64,000 nt of DNA from the NCBI RefSeq assembly GCF_001411475.1, contig NZ_LLWH01000220.1, forward strand, positions 1-64,000, written 5' to 3'. The notes under the pieces were generated by a model. The model ran no database searches, was not told the origin of the DNA, and worked only from the letters and a program-made list of their open reading frames with translations. Within the stretch, counting starts at the first letter, position 1. Each line of letters opens with the position of its first letter. This document shows, piece after piece, positions 25,951 through 34,939 of this stretch. The position numbers and the translations under genes were made by a program. The stretch is from Pseudomonas endophytica (GTDB taxonomy: Bacteria; Pseudomonadota; Gammaproteobacteria; Pseudomonadales; Pseudomonadaceae).

Positions 25951-28590
25951 ATGTGTGTGCGTCGCGTAGTGATGTTTAAAAAGGATTTTGATGTTTCGGG
26001 TTTACGTGGATTACGCGATTTAGTAGGCGCTTCAACGTTAATGACTCTCAGCGTGCTGTGCCCTGGCGTTGTGTTGGCAGAGCCCGCCCCCTTGGAATCA
26101 AACGACCCCTATATTTTCGACGACAGCATGATGTTCGGAAATGGCTCGTTGTCGCGTTTTAACCGGGTCAACGCGATAGAACCTGGGCAATACAAAGTCG
26201 ACCTGTTTATTAATAAACGTTTTATTGATCGCGTTGATCTGCGCTTCGTGGATATGGGTGACGGCGAGGTGCTGCCCTGCCTACCAGAGGAACTGCTAAC
26301 GTCTTCCGGCGTGCTCAAAAGCGCTATTCACAACCCTGACGCGAGTCAATGTTTGATCCTTTCCAGAGCGGTAAAGGGCGCATCCACTGCATTTGAATTT
26401 TCCATATTGAGGTTGGATTTAAGCATTCCACAAAGTTTGATGGCCAATACCCCACGAGGCTACGTGCCTACCCAGAACCTGGACGCTGGAAGCCCCATGG
26501 GTTTCGTCAACTACAGCGCCAACCAATATCATGTCTCGCGCTCCGGCAGAAACAGCAGCAGCACAGATTCAACGTATCTGGCACTGAACAGCGGCTTGAA
26601 CGTTGGGCTGTGGCGCTTTCGACAACAAGGAAATCTGCGCTATGACAATGACAACGGCCAGCACTGGAACACCACTCGCACTTACGTCCAACGTGCATTA
26701 CCGGGAATCAAGGGCGATCTGACCGCGGGCCAAGGCTTTACTTCGGGACGTTTTTTTTCGGGGTTAAGTTACACCGGTGTCGAGATCGCCTCCGACGACC
26801 GCATGTTGCCCGAGTCACTGCGTGGTTATGCGCCGACCGTGCGCGGTATCGCCACGAGCAATGCTCAAGTGATCGTGCGTCAGAACGGCAATACGATTTA
26901 TCAGACCACTGTGACGCCCGGTCCATTCGAAATTAATGACCTCTACTCGACCAACTACAACGGCGACTTGGATGTCTCTGTGATCGAAGCCGATGGCAGT
27001 GTCAGTACTTTTACTGTGCCCTTCTCAGCGGTACCAGAATCTTTACGCGCGGGGATATCGCGTTACAGCATGGCCTTGGGGCGAACCCGAAATATAGGTG
27101 ATCACGATCCGTTCGCCGAGATGACCTACCAAATCGGCATGAGCAATAGCATCACCGCCAGCAGTGGCTTGCGCGTCGCAGATCAATATCAAGCGCTGGT
27201 GTTTGGCGCTGTATATGCCAGCAGTTTCGGTGCCCTCGGCCTTGACACCACTTACTCACGGGCAACGTTACCTGAGGATGGCCAATTAGAGGGTTGGATG
27301 GGGCGTCTGTCTTATAGCCGTACGTTTCAACCCACCAACACCACCTTGTCGATTGCCGGATATCGTTATTCCACTGAGGGCTACCGAGATTTGAACGATG
27401 TATTAGGGGTGCGCAAATCTACCCGTAAGCACCAGACTTGGGAGTCTACGAGTTATATGCAGCGCTCGCGCTTCGAAGTGTCGATCAATCAGAGCCTTGA
27501 CCAGTGGGGCAGTGTGTTTTTGTCAGGCTCCTCCCAGGACTACCGTAATGATCGAGAGCGCGACACGCAATTTCAGCTTGGCTGGTCCAACACCTTGCGC
27601 AACAACATCAGCCTAAACTTGACAGCCTCCCGGCAAACCACCGGCAGGTATCTGAACCGCGGCAGTGACTATTACGATGATCCATTCGATAACTCTGCAA
27701 CGAGTAACGGATTGGGCGTTACGCGCATGGACGGTAGAAGCGAAACCGTGACGCTGTTTTCCGTGTCTTTCCCACTCGGCAGTCCATCTCGCCCCAATGT
27801 GCCCTCCTTAAGCAGCTCAGTCACGCATAGTTCGGTCGCCGGTAACGTCTACCAAACCTCGCTTTCAGGCACTCAGGGTGCGGATCAGTCGCTTAGCTAC
27901 GGCATTGATGCGTCCCGCGATGCTCAGCAAAAGCTCAACGTTTTCAGTGCAAGCCTTCAAAAGTACTTCCCCAAGGCCTCTCTCAGTGCTACCGCCTCTA
28001 AAAGTCAAGATTACTGGCAAGCCTCCGGCAGCGCCCGCGGAGCCTTAGCAATACACGAAGGAGGCATCACTTTTGGGCCGTATCTGAGCGATACCTTTGC
28101 GCTGGTAGAAGCCAAGGGCGCCAGTGGTGCAACGGTTATGAACGGACTGGGCGCCAAAATTGATAGCAGTGGTTATGCATTAGTCCCCTCACTCACGCCC
28201 TACCGTTACAACTCCGTGGTCATCAACCCCGAAGGTATGAATGAGAAGACCGAACTCGACAATGGCCAGCAGCGAGTTGCGCCCTATGCCGGCGCAGCCG
28301 TCAAAGTGACGTTCAAAACCGTGGTCGGCAACGCGATTCTGGTCAAGGCGCTGCGCAGCGATGGTGAAGCTGTCCCCATGGGAGCTGACGTGCTGGATGA
28401 CCGTGACAGCGTCATCGGAATGGTCGGTCAAGGCAGTCAAGCCTACCTGCGGACCGAAAAGCTTAAAGGCACGTTGACCGTACGCTGGGGCGACGCACCG
28501 CAGGAGCGCTGCACGATGAACTTCGATCTGGCCAAGCAGGATGTCAGCCAAGCCCTGATCAAGGTCAACAGCACGTGCCGTATTCCATGA
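25951..28590 (+). CDS. Outer membrane usher (PapC/FimD family)
   Basis: An 879-residue outer membrane channel for fimbria assembly. The N-terminal periplasmic domain (after a signal ending near VLAEP) contains LFINKRFIDRVDLRF; the barrel holds a plug inserted near VRQNGNTIYQTTVTPGPF, the usher hallmark, and ends with two C-terminal domains (GAAVKVTFKT, CTMNFDLAKQ). AGGA precedes the start by nine bases; an internal ATG at 25972 is possible. It uses the chaperone-subunit complexes made by the flanking genes. Size is slightly long for the family at usual 800-870 residues. Confidence 0.9.
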   Translation: MCVRRVVMFKKDFDVSGLRGLRDLVGASTLMTLSVLCPGVVLAEPAPLESNDPYIFDDSMMFGNGSLSRFNRVNAIEPGQYKVDLFINKRFIDRVDLRFVDMGDGEVLPCLPEELLTSSGVLKSAIHNPDASQCLILSRAVKGASTAFEFSILRLDLSIPQSLMANTPRGYVPTQNLDAGSPMGFVNYSANQYHVSRSGRNSSSTDSTYLALNSGLNVGLWRFRQQGNLRYDNDNGQHWNTTRTYVQRALPGIKGDLTAGQGFTSGRFFSGLSYTGVEIASDDRMLPESLRGYAPTVRGIATSNAQVIVRQNGNTIYQTTVTPGPFEINDLYSTNYNGDLDVSVIEADGSVSTFTVPFSAVPESLRAGISRYSMALGRTRNIGDHDPFAEMTYQIGMSNSITASSGLRVADQYQALVFGAVYASSFGALGLDTTYSRATLPEDGQLEGWMGRLSYSRTFQPTNTTLSIAGYRYSTEGYRDLNDVLGVRKSTRKHQTWESTSYMQRSRFEVSINQSLDQWGSVFLSGSSQDYRNDRERDTQFQLGWSNTLRNNISLNLTASRQTTGRYLNRGSDYYDDPFDNSATSNGLGVTRMDGRSETVTLFSVSFPLGSPSRPNVPSLSSSVTHSSVAGNVYQTSLSGTQGADQSLSYGIDASRDAQQKLNVFSASLQKYFPKASLSATASKSQDYWQASGSARGALAIHEGGITFGPYLSDTFALVEAKGASGATVMNGLGAKIDSSGYALVPSLTPYRYNSVVINPEGMNEKTELDNGQQRVAPYAGAAVKVTFKTVVGNAILVKALRSDGEAVPMGADVLDDRDSVIGMVGQGSQAYLRTEKLKGTLTVRWGDAPQERCTMNFDLAKQDVSQALIKVNSTCRIP

Positions 28591-28615
28591 CTGCTTTCAA
28601 CCAGAAGAACTTCTT

Positions 28616-29914
28616 ATGACACTGTCTCGATCCCTGTTAACACTCACCGTGCTTGTCACTGTCGGCTCCGCTATTTCTGAGGCTCAAGCGACCTGTAGAA
28701 AAATCTACTCCGGCATCCAAACACGCGACAATAATACGGCTCAACTCACCTTCGGCCGGATCAATCTGACTTCAGCGCACTTGCAGCCGGTGGGCACACC
28801 CCTTGGCTCCGTTGTCATTTCCCCGGCGTCAGCCACTGGCCTAACCAGTGAGACATTAATGTGGGAGTGTGATCTCACAGATGCCAATGACCTTTACGAA
28901 CTGTTCGCGACCAATGGTGACGACCGGGTGGGTGGATTTTGGGACATTGGGGCCGCTGATGGCCTGCCTAATTATTTCGCGACTTGGTTTCCTTACGTCG
29001 CGGTCAAACTGACCCATGTCAACTCAGGCCAGGTTTATACCCGTTACTGGCAGCAAGCCAGGATTACTGAATATGACACTGTCGGTACGAAGATCCAGAT
29101 CAAGGCTAAACATCTGAGCATGATTCAAGCAGAACTGGTCCGCGTATCCAGCCTGCCGCCCAGTTCAGGCTCAGTCTCTAACTATTGCAGCGGCACGGCC
29201 CCCACTACCGGAGCCGGTATTTATTCTTACACCTGCACTCAGCCCAACGGATACATACAGTTCCAAGGCGGCGGTATTAAGTCCGACTCGGTAGGCGAAG
29301 ACTCTAGTAGAAACTACAGATTTTGGGGTGCTCGAAACGGCGTCGGTTACGGCATGCGCGCGGCAGCCTCGATCAGTTACACCGCCACGTGCGTGGCCAG
29401 AAACGTCACGCCAGTCGTCACTTTTTTGCCCGTCACAGCCGCGGAGCTCAACCAAGGCATAACGCGCAGCAGTGATTTCACTATCGAGCTTGAGTGCGAC
29501 AACACAGTGAACTCCGGTACGGCAACCAATCAGACCGCTTTAGGTATACAAGTAGCGCAAAGCGCGTATTCACAGGCTCAGTCCATGGGGCTTGTAACCA
29601 GTGGCGGCGCAGTCACTCACTTGCTGTCAAATGGTTATGGAAGTGACCCCTCTGTTGCCACGGGGGTGGGGATCAGCCTGCGTAATGCAACTGACGGTTC
29701 AGCCATGAACTTTCTAGGTTGGTCTAACACCGGAACAGGGGCCTCCAGTGGCTGGTATCCCGTCTTGGAAGGGGCAAACAATACGGGCAGTAATACACAG
29801 GGCTATACCAGTTACTCGCAGACCATAACCGCAACCCTTGGTGCGCTGCCCGGTTTAACGGCCAACCCCGGCAAAGTCAACGCAACCGCTTACGTGTTGG
29901 TGAAAGTGCAATGA
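28616..29914 (+). CDS. Fimbrial tip adhesin / minor subunit (CupA4-like)
   Basis: A 432-residue secreted protein. After the signal peptide (cleaved near QATCR) an N-terminal lectin-like region of about 230 residues contains conserved Cys-Trp residues (MWECDL, FWDIGAADGLP, YTRYWQQARI), and a C-terminal pilin domain (about 245-432) with a Cys pair (TCVARN, ELECDN) ends in a strand YVLVKVQ. That two-domain layout is typical of tip adhesins. The order after the usher and before a second chaperone supports it. The receptor is unknown. It overlaps the second chaperone by ATGA. Confidence 0.82.
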   Translation: MTLSRSLLTLTVLVTVGSAISEAQATCRKIYSGIQTRDNNTAQLTFGRINLTSAHLQPVGTPLGSVVISPASATGLTSETLMWECDLTDANDLYELFATNGDDRVGGFWDIGAADGLPNYFATWFPYVAVKLTHVNSGQVYTRYWQQARITEYDTVGTKIQIKAKHLSMIQAELVRVSSLPPSSGSVSNYCSGTAPTTGAGIYSYTCTQPNGYIQFQGGGIKSDSVGEDSSRNYRFWGARNGVGYGMRAAASISYTATCVARNVTPVVTFLPVTAAELNQGITRSSDFTIELECDNTVNSGTATNQTALGIQVAQSAYSQAQSMGLVTSGGAVTHLLSNGYGSDPSVATGVGISLRNATDGSAMNFLGWSNTGTGASSGWYPVLEGANNTGSNTQGYTSYSQTITATLGALPGLTANPGKVNATAYVLVKVQ

Positions 29915-30666
29915 TTAAATTCAAGATCGCCCTATTGGTTAGTTGCGCCTATTTGGCAGTCAGCGTCGTACAGAGTGCTGCTGCCGGGGTGATGCCAGAA
30001 AAGACCCGATTGATTTTCCATGAGGGGCAATCTCATCGCTCACTGATGCTTGCTAATACCAACGCCTACCCGGTAGTCGTTCAAACCTGGGTCGATAACG
30101 GTGAAGGTAACCAAGCCCCTGAAAATGCTGTCTCGACCATGGTCGCTCTACCTTCGGTATTCCGGCTGCAAGCAGGTGCTATCCAAGGGTTACGTATCGT
30201 TCAAGACGCCAGTTCACTTCCAAAAGACCGTGAGTCTGTCAGTTGGTTAAATATTTACGAGATCCCGCCAACCAAAGCCGTGGCCCCGCTCATTGCAACT
30301 CAAGTCGCAGTAGCCATGAACACCCAAATGAAAGTGTTTTACCGCCCAGCCAATTTGCCTATACCACCTGAAAAAATGGCCGCGTCCTTAACCTTTAGTC
30401 TCAAACAACAGGCCGGTGGCTGGGTGTTGATATGCCACAACCCTAGCCCCTATCACGCATCTTTTTCATCCTTGCGCCTTGTTGCGCAAGGGCATGACTA
30501 CGCAAAGGCGAAAACACAAGACATGATGACCCCTCCTCTGAGTGAGAAAACATATCCGTTAGAGTCAATTAATCTTGCTGGTCAGGTTGGCTTGGCTGTG
30601 AGTTACACACTGATTGATGATGAGGGGCATTACTACGATGGGAACACAACGGTGCAGAGGCTCTAA
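29911..30666 (+). CDS. Second periplasmic fimbrial chaperone
   Basis: A 251-residue PapD-family protein with a signal peptide (VSCAYLAVSVVQSAAAG) and the chaperone marks KTRLIFHEGQSHRSLMLANTN, VQTWVDNGEG, PSVFRLQAG and MKVFYRPANLP. It differs from the first chaperone, suggesting that one serves the adhesin and the other the pilin, as proposed for CupA2 and CupA5. It is coupled to the adhesin gene by ATGA and ends the operon; the next gene is convergent. Confidence 0.85.
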   Translation: MIKFKIALLVSCAYLAVSVVQSAAAGVMPEKTRLIFHEGQSHRSLMLANTNAYPVVVQTWVDNGEGNQAPENAVSTMVALPSVFRLQAGAIQGLRIVQDASSLPKDRESVSWLNIYEIPPTKAVAPLIATQVAVAMNTQMKVFYRPANLPIPPEKMAASLTFSLKQQAGGWVLICHNPSPYHASFSSLRLVAQGHDYAKAKTQDMMTPPLSEKTYPLESINLAGQVGLAVSYTLIDDEGHYYDGNTTVQRL

Positions 30667-30730
30667 AACATGGCTGTATGCTGGTTAAAAGGCTCGGCAC
30701 CCTTTGATGTGCGGGCGCAGAGGCAGAAGA

Positions 30731-31507
30731 CTAAAATAACTCATCCAACTGTTCGAAAAATTCACGCTTGGCGGGGTTATCCCCTATGCCTAGTCCTTCT
30801 AAAAACTCGCTGGCCACGTCTGCATTTGTATCTCTCAGTAAGTTTCGATGTACGAGTGCAATGTCTAACCACCGATCAGCAACCCCGCCGCGGCCCAAAT
30901 CAATAAAGTGCAGGTTATCTTGTGCATCAACAAAAACATTTGCAGCGCAAAGATCACCATGGCTAAACACACGCTGCTCGGTCGGTAATGTGTTGTGCAG
31001 GTGAGATAACAGGTCTTGTAGTGAATGCAGATATGGCCATTTCTGAAGGTTGTAGCTCGCCTCACCAAGTGCATGTGCAACTAAGTAACCCAGTTCTTTG
31101 AGACGATATTTAGCGCTCGAATCAAATGGGCAATCGAAAATTGGCACAGCGTTCAACTGATGCAATGCCTCACTGAACAGCGTCACGATGGTAGACGGTT
31201 CATTGATAAGTGCCTGAAGGGGCTCGCCTTTGACGCAACGCGTAATCATGAACTCGCCTTCTGCGTTGCTTGCTACGGCAACCACTTCGGGGACGCTTAG
31301 GCGACCTGAGAGCCAAGACAACACATGCGCCTCTCGCGAAACGCTATAGGTGGTGGGTGCTAGGATTGCAGGGCAAATCTTGAGGAAGAAGCGACCATTA
31401 CCGCGCTTGAAGCTGTAAACATCGCAGGGTGACTCACCGATCTCGTCACAAGTCAGTGCTGCGTTACCTATAAAGTGTTCGATTATTTTTGGTAACTGAA
31501 TGGCCAT
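30731..31507 (-). CDS. APH(3')-family aminoglycoside O-phosphotransferase-like kinase
   Basis: A 258-residue cytoplasmic kinase, near the 264-268 of known APH(3') enzymes. Features: Lys43 (FFLKIC) and Glu59 for ATP, the catalytic loop HGDLCAAN (His183, Asp185, Asn190), the metal site FIDLGRGGVADR (Asp203) and a C-terminus ending LDELF, where the terminal Phe carboxylate of APH(3') binds the drug. This ending argues for a genuine APH(3') rather than a general choline kinase-like fold. Known APH(3') members give kanamycin and neomycin resistance; the substrate of this one is untested. It is convergent with the fimbrial operon and has no adjacent IS element, so it looks chromosomal. Confidence 0.8.
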   Translation of the reverse strand: MAIQLPKIIEHFIGNAALTCDEIGESPCDVYSFKRGNGRFFLKICPAILAPTTYSVSREAHVLSWLSGRLSVPEVVAVASNAEGEFMITRCVKGEPLQALINEPSTIVTLFSEALHQLNAVPIFDCPFDSSAKYRLKELGYLVAHALGEASYNLQKWPYLHSLQDLLSHLHNTLPTEQRVFSHGDLCAANVFVDAQDNLHFIDLGRGGVADRWLDIALVHRNLLRDTNADVASEFLEGLGIGDNPAKREFFEQLDELF

Positions 31508-31812
31508 TGACCTTTAACCAAGTAGGCTGCGAAGGCACCACAGTGATCCCGCACTCAAGAATCGTCAATGAGCTTTAGAAGCTCTAAGCGAGAACAATCG
31601 CCCAGAGCAGGTCGAGCAGCAGCAACCCGTAAAAATAGCAGCATAGATTCCCGCCGGCTCAGTTGCCCTGTCGCTACCGGACAGTGGCCTACTTAAGCTC
31701 GGCCATTCTGCTTAGGAAAATTTTTTTACTCGCTGCATCCAATCCATCACTTCACGGGTAGTACCCGTAGTAGCAACAGCTGCTGACCTGATCGCATCCT
31801 GGAGAGATTGAG
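31508..31812. other. Intergenic region before the ECF module (305 bases)
   Basis: No gene seen. It holds the divergent promoters of the kinase gene (minus strand) and the DUF3455 gene (plus strand). It carries a hairpin GAGCTT-TAG-AAGCTC (31570-31584) and the palindrome at 31754-31768 listed separately. GGAG at 31801 is the likely ribosome site of the DUF3455 gene. Confidence 0.6.
31754..31768. promoter_or_regulatory. Palindromic operator candidate before the ECF module
   Basis: ACGGGTA-G-TACCCGT is a perfect 7-bp inverted repeat around a single base, centred 52 bases upstream of the DUF3455 start. It is at the position expected for a regulator or for the promoter of the module. No known box was matched. 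Confidence 0.5.
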
Positions 31813-32355
31813 ATGAACGCCAAACGAATCCTGTCCACTGCCAGTACTACCCTTGCAGCCACCTGCTTGTTGATCACAGCCCAAGCGTCTTACGCCCAAG
31901 CAACGTTACCCGACAGCATCAAGGTTCCTGACGGCCACAAGATCGCTCTAGAGACTGTGGGTGTGGGCGAAATCACGTACGAGTGCCGCGATAAGGCTAA
32001 CGCCAACGGCGAAACTGAATGGACATTCGCCGGCCCCAAAGCCGTTCTTAATGATCGCAACGGTAAACAGGTTGGCACTTACTTCGGCCCGCCTGCTACT
32101 TGGCAAGCTAATGACGGTTCTAAAATCACTGGAACACAATTGGCCGTTGCCCCATCAGGCCCTGGCAACCTCCCCTATCAGTTGGTTAAAGCCAATCCAG
32201 CTGAAGGCAAAGGCGCAATGAACGGTATTAGTTACATCCAGCGTGTGGCGCTTAAGGGCGGCGTAGCACCAACGAGTGAATGCTCGAGCGCCAATAAAGG
32301 CAAAAGCGAGGTCGTGAAGTATCAAGCCGACTATATTTTTTGGGCACCTAACTAA
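31813..32355 (+). CDS. DUF3455 family secreted protein
   Basis: A 180-residue exported protein with signal MNAKRILSTASTTLAATCLLITAQASYA. The mature part has the DUF3455 pattern: VGVGEITYECRDK, TEWTFAGPKAVL, VGTYFGPPATWQANDGS, LPYQLVKA, and two cysteines (TYEC and TSEC) that may form a disulfide. Family function is unknown; in many proteobacteria it accompanies an ECF sigma factor and anti-sigma factor, as here 104 bases downstream. That context suggests a stress-response target or a cell-envelope sensor of the module. Confidence 0.8.
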   Translation: MNAKRILSTASTTLAATCLLITAQASYAQATLPDSIKVPDGHKIALETVGVGEITYECRDKANANGETEWTFAGPKAVLNDRNGKQVGTYFGPPATWQANDGSKITGTQLAVAPSGPGNLPYQLVKANPAEGKGAMNGISYIQRVALKGGVAPTSECSSANKGKSEVVKYQADYIFWAPN

Positions 32356-32409
32356 GTCAGCAATCCGGGCCGGTATTAGCGCATAAGTCGTCTACGCTGC
32401 TTGGAAAGA

Positions 32410-32431
32410 ACTCCAGCTTTATGGCTGGAGT
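32410..32431 (+). promoter_or_regulatory. Hairpin between DUF3455 and sigma gene
   Basis: ACTCCAGC (32410-32417) pairs perfectly with GCTGGAGT (32424-32431) around a six-base loop. No U-tract follows, so it is more likely an mRNA hairpin or partial attenuator than a strong terminator. It ends 28 bases before the TTG start of the sigma gene, and could limit sigma factor expression relative to DUF3455. Confidence 0.5.
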
Positions 32432-32459
32432 CATTACCACCTGTTGATGGCTGAAAACC

Positions 32460-33026
32460 TTGTCCTTACCTGAGCCTTTTTTTGATTATGAAGCCTGCCT
32501 GATTGCTTGCTCTCGAGGCGAGCAACAGGCACTTCGCGATCTCTACGAGCAAGAGAGTGCACGTCTTTTGGGCGTTGCAAAGCGCATCGCGCGTGATGAC
32601 GCCTTGGCTGAAGACATCGTGCACGATGCTTTTATTAAAATTTGGACACGTGCCAGCAGTTTTGATCCTGCTAGAGGCTCTGCACGAGGCTGGATTTTCA
32701 GCGTAACGCGGCATCTTGCGCTTAATTTCATGCGAGATAGCGCCAGGGAAGTACACGTTAGCGAGCAACAGGAAACAGCGCTGCATGATTTAGCGTCTCT
32801 GGAAGCATCACATGAAAGTGTCGACTCCTTCGATTATCGTTCCCGTTCAGGGCGTATTTATATGTGTCTCGAACAATTAGAGCCGGTACGTCGCAATTGC
32901 ATCCTGCACGCGTATGTAGATGGCTATTCGCATTCAGAAATTTCTCAGAAGCTGGACACACCTTTGGGCACCGTCAAAGCTTGGATCAAACGTAGTTTAG
33001 TGGCCTTGCGGGAGTGCATGGGATGA
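32460..33026 (+). CDS. ECF RNA polymerase sigma factor (SigK-like)
   Basis: A 188-residue sigma factor with region 2 (LYEQESARLLGVAKRIARDDALAEDIVHDAFIKIW, about 25-60) and region 4 (QLEPVRRNCILHAYVDGYSHSEISQKLDTPLGTVKAWIKR, about 137-177). The start is TTG at 32460; the next in-frame ATG is far inside the fold. The stop overlaps the anti-sigma start as ATGA. The partner is an RskA-type anti-sigma factor, the normal pairing for SigK/group ECF19-like proteins. Regulon and signal are unknown; DUF3455 is a likely target by proximity. Confidence 0.85.
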   Translation: MSLPEPFFDYEACLIACSRGEQQALRDLYEQESARLLGVAKRIARDDALAEDIVHDAFIKIWTRASSFDPARGSARGWIFSVTRHLALNFMRDSAREVHVSEQQETALHDLASLEASHESVDSFDYRSRSGRIYMCLEQLEPVRRNCILHAYVDGYSHSEISQKLDTPLGTVKAWIKRSLVALRECMG

Positions 33027-33754
33027 CCCTAAGCCCAGAAGATGACAGCCCCGACAAGATTCAAGCGCTGGCCGGTGAGTATGTGCTGGGCACACTGTCG
33101 GTAGAGCAACGTATTGAAGTTCAAACACGCCTAGGCCAAGACACCGAGTTAAGAGCTGCTGTGGATGCATGGGAACAACGTTTACTCCCATTGATCGAAC
33201 TGGCTGAACCGCAAACACCCACGGCGTTACTGTGGAAAAGAATTGAACGCAGCGTGAAGCTTCTTGAAACACGCGCCCCCAAAGCATTGAGTAGCGAGCA
33301 GCCAATCGCTTGGTGGAACCTTCTTTCGCTGTGGCGGGGGCTGGCAGGCGCAGGTTTGATCGCCACTTTGCTACTCGGGTCAATGTTACTGACCCATACC
33401 GCACAAGTGAGTCCAACCTCCTACTTGGTCGTTCTTGTGGCCCCGCAAAATCAGGCACCCGGCTGGGTGGTGCAAGCGAGCAACTCTAGAGAAATCCAAC
33501 TGATGCCATTGGGGGTTGCGCAGGTTCCAACCGATAAAGCACTCGAGTTCTGGACCAAAGCTGACGGCTGGCAAAGCCCAGTTTCGCTTGGGCTGGTCAA
33601 ACCAGGGCAAACGTTATCTGTCCCGTTGGATAAATTACCGCCCTTGGAGCCCAATCAACTCTTTGAGTTGACCTTGGAAAACCCCAACGGCTCGCCAACA
33701 GGCAAACCGACAGGGCCGATTCAGTTTATTGGACGGGCCGTTAAAGTGATCTGA
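33023..33754 (+). CDS. RskA-type anti-sigma factor
   Basis: A 243-residue membrane anti-sigma factor. The N-terminal cytoplasmic sigma-binding helix bundle starts near AGEYVLGTLSVEQR (about 16-29). A membrane helix lies at about residues 109-128 (GLAGAGLIATLLLGSMLLT), and the C-terminal RskA domain is periplasmic (SREIQLMPLG, LEFWTKADGWQSPVSLG, LFELTLENPNGSPTGKPTGP). It holds the ECF sigma inactive until a periplasmic signal leads to its proteolysis. The ATGA overlap at 33023 chooses the start; GTG at 33014 is an alternative. No ZAS-type HxxxCxxC zinc motif was seen. Confidence 0.85.
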   Translation: MTLSPEDDSPDKIQALAGEYVLGTLSVEQRIEVQTRLGQDTELRAAVDAWEQRLLPLIELAEPQTPTALLWKRIERSVKLLETRAPKALSSEQPIAWWNLLSLWRGLAGAGLIATLLLGSMLLTHTAQVSPTSYLVVLVAPQNQAPGWVVQASNSREIQLMPLGVAQVPTDKALEFWTKADGWQSPVSLGLVKPGQTLSVPLDKLPPLEPNQLFELTLENPNGSPTGKPTGPIQFIGRAVKVI

Positions 33755-33960
33755 CCTGTGTCGATTAGGTGACATTTAGATTTGCGTGTGTAGCTAAAAC
33801 CCACCCGACTCGCCTGTGGCTTGATCACTACACCTCTGCGTCGTAATTCGAGACGATTGAGCTGAGGAGCCGTATGCTTACGGCTTCTATGCCTCTTTAC
33901 CTCAATCACTCAGGGCGACAGTGTTCGCACGCTGCTGCCCACCTCAAAGCGGGAGATTTA

Positions 33961-34845
33961 ATGTCATTGCGCGCGCTTCGTACCTTAATCGCTATCGCTC
34001 AACACGGGTCGTTTGCGCGAGCTGCTGACAGCGTTCATCTCACCCAATCCGCAGTGAGCCTGCACATAAAGTCGCTTGAGGAGGCGTTCAATGCTTCGCT
34101 GTTTGATCGCTCACGACGACTGCCCGTACTGACCCATGCAGGCCATTTGGCCGTAGAGCGGGCGCGTGAGATTGTTGCGCTTTACGACAGCATTGCTTCG
34201 GATATCGGGCCGGATAACGAGCTGCGCGGTCGGCTAAAAATTGGAGCCATTCATACCGCACTGGCCAATACTTTACCTTTAGCCTTGGCCACTTTGGCGG
34301 CCGAGCACCCTCATCTACGCATAAACGTCGCTTCGGGCATGTCTGCCGAGTTGGCGACACGCGTAGAGGCTGGCGAGTTGGATGCCGCTATCACCACAGA
34401 ACCCGTGAAACCGCATCCCTATGGTTTGGTGAGTACCACCCTCTATGCGGAAGGTTTTTGGATCATTGCGCCGAGTTCCTCCGCAGGGTTGGATTTTCGG
34501 CAGCTCCTGCAAGAACTTCCATTTATTCGCTTTGACCGCAGGGCTTGGGCAGGACGCACCATTGACCGAGAACTTCGCCGGATGCGCATACGCGTGCACA
34601 CCAGCATGGAGTTGGACAGTCAGGAAGCAATCATTCAGATGGTCAGCAGCGGTCTGGGAGTGGCGGTGATCCCCCTGTCCAGTCGCAACGTAGAGCAACT
34701 CAAGCATTTAGAAGTCCAGCCGTTCGGATCACCGCAAAAAACCCGTTGTGTTGTGTTGTTGGAGCAAGAAGAAAGACCCCTTGGGCGGCTGGCAGCAGCC
34801 CTGGTCGAGGCGGTTAAAAAGCATGCACCACGCAACCACCAATGA
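33961..34845 (+). CDS. LysR-family transcriptional regulator
   Basis: A 294-residue regulator with an N-terminal helix-turn-helix (SLRALRTLIAIAQHGSFARAADSVHLTQSAVSLHIKSLEE) and a periplasmic-binding-like effector domain (ELRGRLKIGAIHTALANTLP onward). The ATG at 33961 follows GGGAG and starts at the DNA-binding domain; the frame stays open upstream but adds nothing family-like. It is followed on the same strand by an AEC-type transporter, not divergent, so it may regulate that transporter from a promoter in the 95-base gap. The effector is unknown. Confidence 0.85.
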   Translation: MSLRALRTLIAIAQHGSFARAADSVHLTQSAVSLHIKSLEEAFNASLFDRSRRLPVLTHAGHLAVERAREIVALYDSIASDIGPDNELRGRLKIGAIHTALANTLPLALATLAAEHPHLRINVASGMSAELATRVEAGELDAAITTEPVKPHPYGLVSTTLYAEGFWIIAPSSSAGLDFRQLLQELPFIRFDRRAWAGRTIDRELRRMRIRVHTSMELDSQEAIIQMVSSGLGVAVIPLSSRNVEQLKHLEVQPFGSPQKTRCVVLLEQEERPLGRLAAALVEAVKKHAPRNHQ

Positions 34846-34939
34846 GTAAAACTTGTCGATTGGTGAACTTTAAATCGTTTTTACTTTTGCTAATGAGTTC
34901 TTATCGTAGTGCCCATCCATTTACAGTTTAAAGGGCACC

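Noticed and set aside
31570..31584. Hairpin GAGCTT-TAG-AAGCTC as terminator
   Set aside because: No U-tract on either strand; kept only as a note in the gap entry.
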